The notes below the pieces were generated by a model. The model had not been told where the DNA came from and searched no databases. It saw only the letters and a list, made by a program, of their open reading frames with translations. 64,000 nucleotides of DNA from Streptomyces parvulus (GTDB lineage: Bacteria > Actinomycetota > Actinomycetes > Streptomycetales > Streptomycetaceae), in NCBI RefSeq assembly GCF_014648855.1, contig NZ_BMRX01000003.1:124001-188000 (forward strand), given 5' to 3'. A program made the translations under genes and the position numbers. Every line of letters starts with the position of its first letter. Within the stretch, counting starts at the first letter, position 1. Shown piece by piece: positions 8,629-16,132 of this stretch.

Positions 8629-8664
8629 GGCCCCGGCGGTGACTCGACGGTCACCGCCGGGGCC
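8629..8664. terminator. Strong bidirectional terminator hairpin
   Basis: A perfect 15-bp GC-rich stem (GGCCCCGGCGGTGAC and its complement) has a 6-nt loop. It lies between the convergent cupin and MMPL genes. Confidence 0.8.
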
Positions 8665-8692
8665 GTTCCCCGTTGGGAGGGGCATCCCGGGA

Positions 8693-10921
8693 TCAGACCC
8701 CCGTGGGGTCCTTCTCGTACGTGCGGCCCGTCGCGGGCGCCGGCGCCGGGCCGCCCTCGCTGAGGCCGAAGCGGTCGTGCACCCTGCGCAGGAACGGCGG
8801 CGCGTACCAGGCCGAGCGGCCGAGCAGGCGCATCGCGGCGGGCACGAGCACGCCCCGCACGGCGACGGCGTCGATGAGGATCGCCAGTCCGCTGCCCAGA
8901 CCGAACATCTGCATGTAGCTGATGCCGGCCGTCCCGAAGGCGAAGAAGCTCACCGCCAGGAGGCAGGCCGCGGCGCTGACGATGCGTCCGGTGTGCCCGA
9001 GGCCGTGGACGACGGCGGTCTCGTTGCCGGCGCCCTCGTCGTGCAGTTCCTTGATCCGGCTGGTGACGAAGACCTCGTAGTCCATCGAGAGGCCGAAGGC
9101 GATGCAGAACATCAGCAGGGTCATGGACACCTCCATCGGCTGCGGTGTGAAGCCGAACAGGCCCGAGAGGTGGCCGTCCTGGAACATCCACGTCATGACG
9201 CCGAGGGCCGCACCGAGGCTGACGATGTTGAGCACCAGGGCCCGCAGGGGCTGCACGACGCTGCCGGTGAAGAGGAACAGCAGGAGGAACGTCGTGAGGG
9301 CGATCAGGCCGCCCGCGAGCGGGATCAGGTCGGTGATGGAGTCCTTGGAGTCCACGAGCGCGGCGTCCCGGCCGCCCGTCAAAGGCTCGGCCCCCGCGGG
9401 TCCCGCGACCGCCCTTACGTCCCGGACCAGTTCCTGGGCCGCGTCCGACATGGGCGCCAGATCGCTCACCACGTCGATCCGCTGTGCCTCGGGGCGGCCG
9501 AGCGCGGCGTTGCCCGGGCCGGGCGCGGCGGCCCGCCCGCCGGTGTAGGTGCCGGTGGACGCCTCGACGCGTACGACGCCGTCGAGCCGGGAGAGTTCAC
9601 CCGCGTACGTGGCCAGCGGCGCCCGGCCGACGGCCCGGTCCATGACGACGTGGATGGCCGCCGCCTCGCTGCCGTGGAAGTTCTCCTCCAACTGGGCGGA
9701 CACCTGACGGCTCTTGGCGTCCTCCGGCAGGGAGCGTTCGTCGGCGATGCCGATGGTGATGCCGAGCAGCGGGCTCGCCGCCAGCAGCAGCACCGCGAGC
9801 ACCGGCAGCGCGGTGAGCGCGGGGCGCCGCATGGCGGTGCGGGCCAGCCGCCCCCAGAAGGGCTCCCGGGAGCCGTCGCGACGCGCACGCCCCGCCCACG
9901 GCAGCCGCCCCTTGTTGACCCGGTGGCCGAGGACCTTGAGCAGGGCCGGCATCACGACCAGGGTGCTGATCGCGGCGATGGCGACCACCCCGACACCGGC
10001 GTATCCGAACGAGCGCAGGAAGTACTGCGGGAACACCAGGAGCGCGGCGAGCGCGACCGCCACCGTGGCGGCCGAGAAGGCGACCGTGCGTCCCGCGGTG
10101 TGCACGGTGTGCCGGACGGCGTCGTCCACGCTCGCTCCCGTGGCGAGCTGTTCGCGGAACCGGCTCACCATCAGGAGCGCGTAGTCGATGCCGAGGCCGA
10201 GCCCGAGGGCGGTGGTCAGGTTGGTGGCGGTGATGGAGATGCTGGTGGCACTGCCGAGGAGGAAGAGTTCCGCGAACGTGCCCACGATCGCGATGAGTCC
10301 GATGGCCAGCGGCAGCAGCGCCGAGACGACGCTGCCGAAGACGAACAGGAGCAGCAGCAGGGTCAGCGGCAGGGCGATCGCCTCGGCGAGGACCAGGTCC
10401 TCGGAGGAGAAGGTCCCCATGTCGTCCCCGACGGCCGCGGAGCCGCCGGCCTCGACGGTGAGGCCGGCCTCCTTGGCGCCGGTGTACTCGTCGATGATCG
10501 CCTTGGCGTTCTCCCGCTCGTCGGTGTCGCCGCCCTTCACGTGGGCGAGCACCATCGCCTGGTCGCCGTTCTCGGACCGGAGGTCCGAACTGCCCGTGTC
10601 CCAGTACGAGATGACGTTCGCGACCGTCGCCTCGTTCTTGAGGTCGGCGGTCAGCTTCGCGCCCTGTCGCTCGACGGCCGCCGCGTCGACCCCGCCTTCG
10701 CGGGCGCTGATCAGGAGGACCAGGTTCGTCTCCCCGCCGAACTTGTCGCTGATCACCGCCTTGGCCCTGCTGGACTGCGAGGACGGGTCGTCGAAGCCAC
10801 CCGGGAGGAGCTTGCCGAAGGCGCCGGCGCCCAGGGCTCCCATGAGAACCACGGCCACGGCCGTGATGACGAGTACCAGCCGGGACCGGCGTATCGCCAG
10901 TTCGGCCACGCGTTCAAACAC
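8693..10921 (-). CDS. MMPL-family (RND superfamily) membrane transporter
   Basis: The 742-aa protein is an internal duplication of two RND-like halves, each with one TM helix, a large extracytoplasmic loop and a bundle of TM helices. 'GLGIDYALLMVSRFREQ' and 'AFGLSMDYEVFVTSRIKE' are the paired TM4/TM10 proton-relay motifs. It probably exports lipids or hydrophobic compounds across the membrane. Start is GTG 10921 behind an appropriately spaced GGAG. No TetR regulator is adjacent; the divergent neighbour is a phosphotransferase. Confidence 0.92.
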   Translation of the reverse strand: MFERVAELAIRRSRLVLVITAVAVVLMGALGAGAFGKLLPGGFDDPSSQSSRAKAVISDKFGGETNLVLLISAREGGVDAAAVERQGAKLTADLKNEATVANVISYWDTGSSDLRSENGDQAMVLAHVKGGDTDERENAKAIIDEYTGAKEAGLTVEAGGSAAVGDDMGTFSSEDLVLAEAIALPLTLLLLLFVFGSVVSALLPLAIGLIAIVGTFAELFLLGSATSISITATNLTTALGLGLGIDYALLMVSRFREQLATGASVDDAVRHTVHTAGRTVAFSAATVAVALAALLVFPQYFLRSFGYAGVGVVAIAAISTLVVMPALLKVLGHRVNKGRLPWAGRARRDGSREPFWGRLARTAMRRPALTALPVLAVLLLAASPLLGITIGIADERSLPEDAKSRQVSAQLEENFHGSEAAAIHVVMDRAVGRAPLATYAGELSRLDGVVRVEASTGTYTGGRAAAPGPGNAALGRPEAQRIDVVSDLAPMSDAAQELVRDVRAVAGPAGAEPLTGGRDAALVDSKDSITDLIPLAGGLIALTTFLLLFLFTGSVVQPLRALVLNIVSLGAALGVMTWMFQDGHLSGLFGFTPQPMEVSMTLLMFCIAFGLSMDYEVFVTSRIKELHDEGAGNETAVVHGLGHTGRIVSAAACLLAVSFFAFGTAGISYMQMFGLGSGLAILIDAVAVRGVLVPAAMRLLGRSAWYAPPFLRRVHDRFGLSEGGPAPAPATGRTYEKDPTGV

Positions 10922-11107
10922 GCACTTCTCCTTGCATTCCGACGGCGTGACCCTGGGCGGTCCGCGCGAGTGGAGGGGGTGTGGCCCTGAAGCTATCCAG
11001 GCGACGGGGGGCTTTGGCAGTGCGAGATTTACCTGACACTGTTAAACGAATCTGACGCCTCCGTCCGCGGCCAATTCGGTCGACAGGCGCGGGCGCGGAG
11101 GACTGTG

Positions 11108-12058
11108 ATGGGCTGCGACTGCCCCTCGTACGGAGCGGGCCGGCCACAGGAGTCGCTCTTGACGACCGCGGAATCGGCGGACATCCGACCTCGGATCGAC
11201 GAGGCACGCGTCAGACGGCTGGTCGACACCCAGTTCCCCCAGTGGGCGGGGCTGCCCCTGCGGCGGTTCGAGCCGGCCGGCTCCGACCACGCGATCTACC
11301 GGCTGGGCGAGGAACTCTCCGTCCGGCTGCCCCGCCACGCCGGAGCCGTCGGGCAGGCGGCGAAGGAGCTGCGATGGCTGCCCCAACTCGCCCCGCACCT
11401 GCCCCTGGCCGTCCCGGTACCCGTCGCCGTGGGGCGGCCCGGCCTCGGATATCCATGGCCCTGGGCGGTCTCCCGCTGGCTGGACGGGGAGGTGGCGACG
11501 GCCGGTTCACTGGGCGATTCCTCCCGCGCCGCCGGCGAACTCGCCCAGTTCCTGACCGCCTTGCAGCGCTTCGCACCGGAGGACATCCCGGCCGGGGACG
11601 CCCGGGACGGGCTCATCTGCCCGCCCCTGTCGGACCGCGACGACGAGACGCGCGTCGCCATCGCCGAGTTGGGCGGGGTGTTCGGGGCCGCGGCCATGAC
11701 CGAGCTGTGGGAGGCGGCTCTGGGCGCCCCCGGCTGGGAGCGCTCACCGGTGTGGTTCCACGGGGACTTCCACACCGGCAACCTGCTCACCGTCGGCGGC
11801 CGGCTCAGCGCCGTCATCGACTTCGGCGGGCTCGGCGTCGGCGACCCGGCCTGCGACCTGATGATCGCCTTCACCCTGATGTCGGCCCGCAGCCGGACCG
11901 TCTTCCGCGACGCCCTCGGCGTGGACGACGCGACGTGGCTGCGGGGACGCGGCTGGGCCCTGGCCACGGGGCTCAACGCCTACACCTGCTACGCCGCCAC
12001 CGATCCCCGGGTCGCCGCACAGACGACCCGGCAGATCACCCAGGCCCTCCTCGGGTAG
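11108..12058 (+). CDS. Aminoglycoside phosphotransferase-family kinase
   Basis: The 316-aa APH/choline-kinase fold shows the Brenner motif 'WFHGDFHTGNLL', the metal-binding 'VIDFGGLGVGDPACDL', and an N-terminal ATP lobe. ATG 11108 has GGAGGA 5 nt upstream; a TTG at 11159 with AGGAG is an alternative that removes 17 unconserved residues. Many such chromosomal genes act on unknown small substrates, so this should not be read as proven antibiotic resistance. Confidence 0.85.
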   Translation: MGCDCPSYGAGRPQESLLTTAESADIRPRIDEARVRRLVDTQFPQWAGLPLRRFEPAGSDHAIYRLGEELSVRLPRHAGAVGQAAKELRWLPQLAPHLPLAVPVPVAVGRPGLGYPWPWAVSRWLDGEVATAGSLGDSSRAAGELAQFLTALQRFAPEDIPAGDARDGLICPPLSDRDDETRVAIAELGGVFGAAAMTELWEAALGAPGWERSPVWFHGDFHTGNLLTVGGRLSAVIDFGGLGVGDPACDLMIAFTLMSARSRTVFRDALGVDDATWLRGRGWALATGLNAYTCYAATDPRVAAQTTRQITQALLG

Positions 12059-12104
12059 GTCATCCTCCGCCGGTGCCGTTCCGCGCGCGGGCCACCGCCT
12101 CCGA

Positions 12105-12125
12105 GCACCTCAGGAAATCAGGTGC
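12105..12125. terminator. Possible small terminator hairpin
   Basis: GCACCT and AGGTGC enclose a 9-nt loop between the convergent APH gene and the small gene ending at 12165. The stem is short, so termination is only possible. Confidence 0.35.
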
Positions 12126-12164
12126 CTGCCCCGGCGTGGATCACTCGGGAAACCGGGCTTCCGT

Positions 12165-12548
12165 TCAGGACCATCGCGCGAATTCCCGATCGAGTCGGGG
12201 ATCGGTACGCACCCAGACTTCGCCCGAGGGGGCGCCGGCCGGGGCCTCGACTCGTTCGATACCGAGGAACCCGAGCAGGGTGAGCAGTTCGGCTCGTTCG
12301 GCGCGGTCTTCGTCGGCTTCGAGCGAGTCGAAGAAGACGACGTACTGGTCGGTCGGGTCCACGATCCCGGAATCGCCCCAGATCCGACCCACCTCCTCGA
12401 TCGCCGCGGCTTCCGTCGTGAACGCGGCGGCGCGGACGGCACCGAGCGTCTCCGGTGACGCGTCGAGGTCCGTGACGTCCGAGCCCCGTCCGTCCTCGGC
12501 GTCACCGGTGGAGAACTCTTGCGGTCCGGGGTCGTAGCGGCGAGCCAT
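12165..12548 (-). CDS. Small acidic protein of unknown function
   Basis: The 127-aa protein starts at ATG 12548 ('MARRYDPGPQEF'), rich in Asp and Glu, without signal peptide or TM helix. The C-terminus contains 'FLGIERVEAP' and 'VRTDPRLDREFARW'. I recognise no family. It is a single transcription unit facing the APH gene and divergent from the serine hydrolase at 12783. Confidence 0.6.
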   Translation of the reverse strand: MARRYDPGPQEFSTGDAEDGRGSDVTDLDASPETLGAVRAAAFTTEAAAIEEVGRIWGDSGIVDPTDQYVVFFDSLEADEDRAERAELLTLLGFLGIERVEAPAGAPSGEVWVRTDPRLDREFARWS

Positions 12549-12652
12549 ACATGTCCTTCGTTCACCTGTGACGGGTCCACCAGCGTAGTCGGCTCGGAGC
12601 GGACCGGACATGCCGGGGACGCCTCGCGTCGTTCGGACGCCCATGTCCGTCG

Positions 12653-12670
12653 GGTGTACTCAAGTACACC
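12653..12670. promoter_or_regulatory. Perfect 18-bp palindrome upstream of the serine hydrolase
   Basis: GGTGTACT-CA-AGTACACC has perfect 8-bp arms around 2 nt and lies about 112 bp before the ATG at 12783. The half site resembles that of the palindrome at 6894-6920 (TGTAC / GTACA), although centre spacing differs by one. Operator for an unknown regulator is the likeliest role. Confidence 0.55.
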
Positions 12671-12782
12671 TCCGCGCGGGTGCGGCCCCTCCCCGAAATC
12701 CGGGTGCCGGCGCCACTGTCCGGCGGCGCGGATTCCGGAATCGTCTCTGGTGTTGATCCGAACACATCAGGGAGTGCTGAAG

Positions 12783-13961
12783 ATGCGCAAGGGAACGACG
12801 TCGAGGCTGCGCAAGGGCTTGCTGGTCGTGGCGGCGGCCGGCCTGCTGGGGTCGGCCACCACCGTCGCGGCCGTGGCAACCCCGCCCGGCGGTACGGCAG
12901 CGTCCGGGAGCGGGGACAAGGACCTGCAGCGGAGCCTCGACTCACTGGTCGCCCAGGAGAAGTACCCGGCCGCCCTCGCGTGGGTGCGCAAGGAGGGCCG
13001 CACCTCCTCGCTGGTCTCCGGGTCCGCGCGGCTCGGCCGACAGGTTCCGGTTCCGCACGACGGGTACGTGCGGGCGGGCAGCAACACCAAGACCTTCACC
13101 GCGGTCGTGGTCCTGCAACTGGTGGCCGAGGGCCGGGTCGCACTGGACGAGCCCGTCGAGACGTACCTCCCCGGCCTGGTCCGCGGCGAGGGCATCGACG
13201 GGAGGAGGATCACGGTGCGGCAGCTGCTCCAGCACACCAGCGGACTCCCCAACTACACGGAGCACATCGGCCTGGAGGACTTCGCCGCCGTCCAGCACCG
13301 GTTCTTCCAGCCGCACGACCTGCTGCACGCGGCCCTGGCCCACCCCGCGGAGTTCGCCCCGGGCACCAAGTGGAAGTACAGCAACACCAACTACCTCCTG
13401 GCGGGTCTGCTGATCGAGAGGGTCACCGGACGGCCGGTGCAGGAGCAGATCACCGAGCGCGTGATCCGCAAGGCCGGTCTGCGCCACACCTCATGGCCCC
13501 AGCCGGGCGACCAGACCGTCCCCGAGCCGCACGCCCACGGCTACGCGCTGAGCAGCGTCGAGAACGGCGAGGTCGTCGACGCCACGCGGATGGACCCCTC
13601 GTGGGGCGGAGCGGCCGGCCAGATGATCTCCACACCGAGCGACCTCGCGAAGTTCGCCCGCAAGCTGCTCGACGGGAAGCTCCTCCCGCCCGCCCAGCTG
13701 GCCGAGATGCGCAAGACGGTCGACGCCCCGCTCATGCCCGGATGGCGCTACGGCCTCGGCGTCTTCAGCGTTCCGCTGAGCTGCGGCGGCGTGTACTGGG
13801 GCCACGGCGGCGACATCGACGGCTACGAGACCCGGGGCGGCGCCACCGACGACGGCCGCTCGGTCGGCCTGGCGGTGACCGCGCTCCCCGGCACCTTCGG
13901 CGACGCGGACAAGGGCGCGAAGGCGGTCATGTCCGCCGTGGACACCGCCTTCTGCGACTGA
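12783..13961 (+). CDS. Secreted serine hydrolase, class C beta-lactamase / D,D-carboxypeptidase family
   Basis: The 392-aa protein has a signal peptide (residues 1-~31, 'KGLLVVAAAGLLGSATTVAA'). Penicillin-binding motifs are S-x-x-K in 'GSNTKTF', Y-x-N in 'KYSNTNYL', and H-x-G in 'WGHGGDIDGY'. This set is typical of D-alanyl-D-alanine carboxypeptidases and class C-like esterases of Streptomyces. It probably acts outside the cell on peptidoglycan D-Ala-D-Ala or small esters. GGAG lies just before the ATG. True beta-lactamase activity cannot be assumed. Confidence 0.88.
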   Translation: MRKGTTSRLRKGLLVVAAAGLLGSATTVAAVATPPGGTAASGSGDKDLQRSLDSLVAQEKYPAALAWVRKEGRTSSLVSGSARLGRQVPVPHDGYVRAGSNTKTFTAVVVLQLVAEGRVALDEPVETYLPGLVRGEGIDGRRITVRQLLQHTSGLPNYTEHIGLEDFAAVQHRFFQPHDLLHAALAHPAEFAPGTKWKYSNTNYLLAGLLIERVTGRPVQEQITERVIRKAGLRHTSWPQPGDQTVPEPHAHGYALSSVENGEVVDATRMDPSWGGAAGQMISTPSDLAKFARKLLDGKLLPPAQLAEMRKTVDAPLMPGWRYGLGVFSVPLSCGGVYWGHGGDIDGYETRGGATDDGRSVGLAVTALPGTFGDADKGAKAVMSAVDTAFCD

Positions 13962-13964
13962 CCC

Positions 13965-14315
13965 TCAGGCCGCGGCGTCGAACGCGGCGGCCACAGCGGC
14001 GTCGGCGTGCGGGTGGACGGTCAGGAGGTGCCCACCGGTCTCAGCACTCGCCTCCAGCACGCGTCGCACGGAGGCGCTGCCGGTGACCGCCGACATGGGG
14101 ATGCCCAGGTCGTTGCAGATCCGGTGGGCGCGCAGGACGACGCTGACGGCGGCGTTCTCGTTGGCCGCCTCCTCCAGAGTGATGACGACGAGTCCCGGCT
14201 TGTAGCCGTGGATCAGCCCTTCGATCCGCGACACGAGCTCAGCTCGGCCGGCGATGCCGGGACTGCGGTGCACCGTGAGGGCGAGCACGGCATGATCGAG
14301 TGAGTGGGACAGCAA
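13965..14315 (-). CDS. STAS-like / anti-sigma-factor-antagonist-like protein
   Basis: The 116-aa protein begins at TTG 14315, 5 nt after GGAGG. Its pattern of a short N-terminal strand pair, 'LIHGYKPGLVVITLEE', 'VVLRAHRICNDLGIPMSAVT' and 'SVRRVLEASAETGGHLLTVH' resembles the alpha/beta STAS fold, but no canonical DSS phosphorylation motif is visible. A role in partner switching is therefore tentative. It converges 3 bp from the serine hydrolase stop, and a large hairpin lies just upstream. Confidence 0.55.
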   Translation of the reverse strand: MLSHSLDHAVLALTVHRSPGIAGRAELVSRIEGLIHGYKPGLVVITLEEAANENAAVSVVLRAHRICNDLGIPMSAVTGSASVRRVLEASAETGGHLLTVHPHADAAVAAAFDAAA

Positions 14316-14362
14316 CGCGGCCTCCGTGTCCTGACGAGTCGTTCCGCTGCGCGTTTACCCCC

Positions 14363-14397
14363 GCTTCCCACCGGCACGCGTGGTGCCGGTGGGAAGC
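14363..14397. other. Perfect 15-bp inverted repeat between divergent genes
   Basis: GCTTCCCACCGGCAC and its exact complement flank a 5-nt loop (GCGTG), followed on the plus strand by an A-run. It lies 48 nt upstream of the STAS-like start and 86 nt upstream of the small gene at 14484, a place where a terminator is not expected. It could be a leader-RNA hairpin or an operator. Confidence 0.6.
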
Positions 14398-14483
14398 GCG
14401 AAAAACTCCCGCATCGCCGGGCGGGGCGCGGTAGGTGGCCGTCGCAACGAATGAAACCGCGCGGACCGGGCAGCGGACCCCTC

Positions 14484-14717
14484 GTGACTGCATCCTCAGC
14501 TTCGAGTACGCCCATCTACGACCTTCTCATCACCGAGCGCGGGAACGCCGTGGCCGAGTGCCGGGACGTCGCCCAGCAGACGAAAGAGACGGCGCGCTCG
14601 GCTCTCGACTGGACGGGCGTGCACACGGTGACGGAGGAGCGGGCCGCCTTCTCGGCGTTCGACCGCGTGAAGCCGCCGCGGAGCGAGACCCCGTTGCCGC
14701 CGAACACCAGGGCCTGA
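14484..14717 (+). CDS. Very short protein with a TPIYDxLxxERG motif
   Basis: The 77-aa product from GTG 14484 (ATG 14451 is an alternative) starts with a Ser/Ala run and then 'TPIYDLLITERGN'. The same motif opens the DUF6643-like protein at 34593 ('TPIYDSLVAERGT'). The rest, 'DVAQQTKETARSALDW', looks amphipathic and helical. Neither start has a strong ribosome-binding site, so the N-terminus is uncertain. Function is unknown. Confidence 0.55.
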   Translation: MTASSASSTPIYDLLITERGNAVAECRDVAQQTKETARSALDWTGVHTVTEERAAFSAFDRVKPPRSETPLPPNTRA

Positions 14718-14732
14718 AGAGGCAGACAGGAC

Positions 14733-14780
14733 TTACCAGGCCTACAGGGCTCACAGTTACTAGGCCTACAGGGCTCACAG
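14733..14780 (+). repeat. Two tandem 24-bp direct repeats
   Basis: Two adjacent 24-bp units (14733-14756 and 14757-14780) differ only at their fifth base (C or T). They sit between the small gene and the convergent terminator, outside any gene. Confidence 0.8.
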
Positions 14781-14783
14781 ACA

Positions 14784-14817
14784 GAAGCGCGCCACCCCGT
14801 GGGGGATGGCGCGCTTC
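14784..14817. terminator. Bidirectional terminator hairpin
   Basis: A perfect 11-bp stem GAAGCGCGCCA / TGGCGCGCTTC has a 12-nt loop that can pair further internally. It is placed between the convergent gene ending at 14717 and the LTD gene ending at 14853. Confidence 0.75.
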
Positions 14818-14852
14818 CGGCTGGTGGTGCGGCTCAGCGGTGGCTGCGGGTG

Positions 14853-15326
14853 TTAGCGACGGCCGCCGTGACGGTTGTGGCCCCAGGACTTGTCGTCGAT
14901 GAAGCGGCCGCGGTCGTTGCGGAGCGTGGCGGTGTCGGAGCGGTTGCCCCAGACGTGGTTGCGGCGGTCCTGGAACAGGTCGGTACGGGTGTCACGGCCC
15001 TCGCCGGTGTGGATGCGGACGGTGGCGCGGCCGTCGAGGCGGTAGTGGCGGAAGGTGTAGCGGTGTCCGTCCTCGCTCTTGAGGGTCCAGTTGTTGAGGT
15101 TGACCGCGCGGCGGGTGTTGTTGGTGATCTCCACCCATTCCTTGTTCAGGGAGCGGTTGGAGCGGTCGTCACGGCCCGGGGCGTCGTACTGGACGGCCGT
15201 GATCTCGACGCTGGGCCGCTGACGCGGGTGGTCGGCGGCTGACGCCGGCACCGCGAGCGCGGCGGTCAGGGCACCGACGGTGAGCACGCCGGCGGTCAGG
15301 CGGCGGGCGGTGATGGACTTCGACAC
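14853..15326 (-). CDS. Secreted lamin-tail-domain (LTD) protein
   Basis: The 157-aa protein starts at GTG 15326, shortly after a GGGGGA ribosome-binding site; a longer frame upstream is not supported. The signal peptide is 'RRLTAGVLTVGALTAALAVPASA'. The mature part has the LTD immunoglobulin-like fold pattern: 'EWVEITNN', 'NLNNWTLKSEDGHRYTF', 'TVRIHTGEGRDT', 'DTATLRNDRGRFID'. Bacterial LTDs are thought to bind extracellular ligands or other proteins. The small, very basic product is a single secreted module with no catalytic domain. Confidence 0.85.
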   Translation of the reverse strand: MSKSITARRLTAGVLTVGALTAALAVPASAADHPRQRPSVEITAVQYDAPGRDDRSNRSLNKEWVEITNNTRRAVNLNNWTLKSEDGHRYTFRHYRLDGRATVRIHTGEGRDTRTDLFQDRRNHVWGNRSDTATLRNDRGRFIDDKSWGHNRHGGRR

Positions 15327-15783
15327 AGGTTCCCCCTGCTTTGTGCGGGCACCGCCGGCCCCGGGATCCAGGTCCCGGGGTGGTGGTGCGTGGTGCGTTG
15401 CCCGGCCGGTTGGCCGCGCCCTCACAGATTGCGGGGCGGTCGACCGGTTCGTGGAGGAGACGTGAACGGTGTTACCAATCGCCGACACCGCGGTGACCCT
15501 CGCCTGTATTGAGCATTTATGCGCTGAATGCACTGTGTTGACGGCTATGCAGCGCGGATCCCCTTGTGGGCGTTGGGCTGTGGTCCGAAACCGCCAGGGC
15601 ACGCCACCCCGACGCCTCGGGAGCGTTCACCCGAAAGTGAGTAACAGCCGCGGACCCTTTTCCCCGCCCCGGGTGTGAAGAGGCGCTGCCACCGGCCCCG
15701 GGCCGCGCCCTCGCGGGGACGCCGCCGCCCGTCCGGGTGAACCAGCGGACGGTGGGCGAACTGCGCCCGGGGCGAGCCGCGTC
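15327..15783. other. Long gene-free divergent region (457 bp)
   Basis: No convincing reading frame, tRNA or known riboswitch is visible. The centre (about 15465-15560) is less GC-rich than its surroundings and contains 5-bp inverted arms (GCATT / AATGC, about 15513-15531). It probably holds the LTD promoter on the minus strand and regulatory DNA for the gene at 15784. Confidence 0.4.
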
Positions 15784-16029
15784 GTGCGGAGCATGGAGAT
15801 CAACGAGGTCCACGTGTCCGAGCCCGGGCTCGTCGTCGTGGACGTGGCCGCCGCCGACGACGCGACCGCCTTCACCTTCCACGCCGTGCTGGCCTCCTTG
15901 TGGGCCGCCACCTCGGTTGAGCGCACCTTCCGCCCGGCCGGACAGCCCGGCGTCCGCCTGCGCTGCTACCTCGACATCCGTCAGGGCCCGGCGTCCGACC
16001 GGCGGCCACCCGGCCCCGACCTGCCGTGA
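15784..16029 (+). CDS. DUF6207-like small protein
   Basis: The 81-aa protein with 'INEVHVSEPGLVVVDVAAADDATAF' spread over its first half and 'GQPGVRLRCYLDIRQ' near the end matches my memory of the Streptomyces family DUF6207. GTG 15784 has a GGGGCGAG upstream; ATG 15793 lacks a workable ribosome-binding site. It is soluble with no catalytic motif, function unknown. It precedes the kinase-dipeptidase gene by about 100 bp and may be cotranscribed. Confidence 0.6.
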   Translation: MRSMEINEVHVSEPGLVVVDVAAADDATAFTFHAVLASLWAATSVERTFRPAGQPGVRLRCYLDIRQGPASDRRPPGPDLP

Positions 16030-16132
16030 CGAGAAGACGGACTCTCAACCTCATGGGGCACGAGGTGTGCGGGCCAGGCGTTGGAACTTTGGGACTGAGG
16101 ACTGCGCCACCGCGACGGTGACAAGGGGAACG

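Noticed and set aside
8639..10990. 783-aa plus-strand reading frame
   Set aside because: It is the antisense shadow of the MMPL transporter; composition is Arg/Gly/Asp-rich nonsense with no domains.
10922..11107. Operator between MMPL and APH genes
   Set aside because: The AT-rich TTTA...TAAA stretch near 11029-11047 is only weakly symmetrical.
11108..12058. Antibiotic resistance gene
   Set aside because: APH fold is clear, but chromosomal APH proteins act on varied substrates and no resistance-specific motif is visible.
12783..13961. True beta-lactamase
   Set aside because: Motifs fit D,D-carboxypeptidase/esterase relatives equally well; no evidence for beta-lactam hydrolysis.
14733..14780. 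CRISPR-like repeat
   Set aside because: Only two units with no spacer between them and no cas genes.
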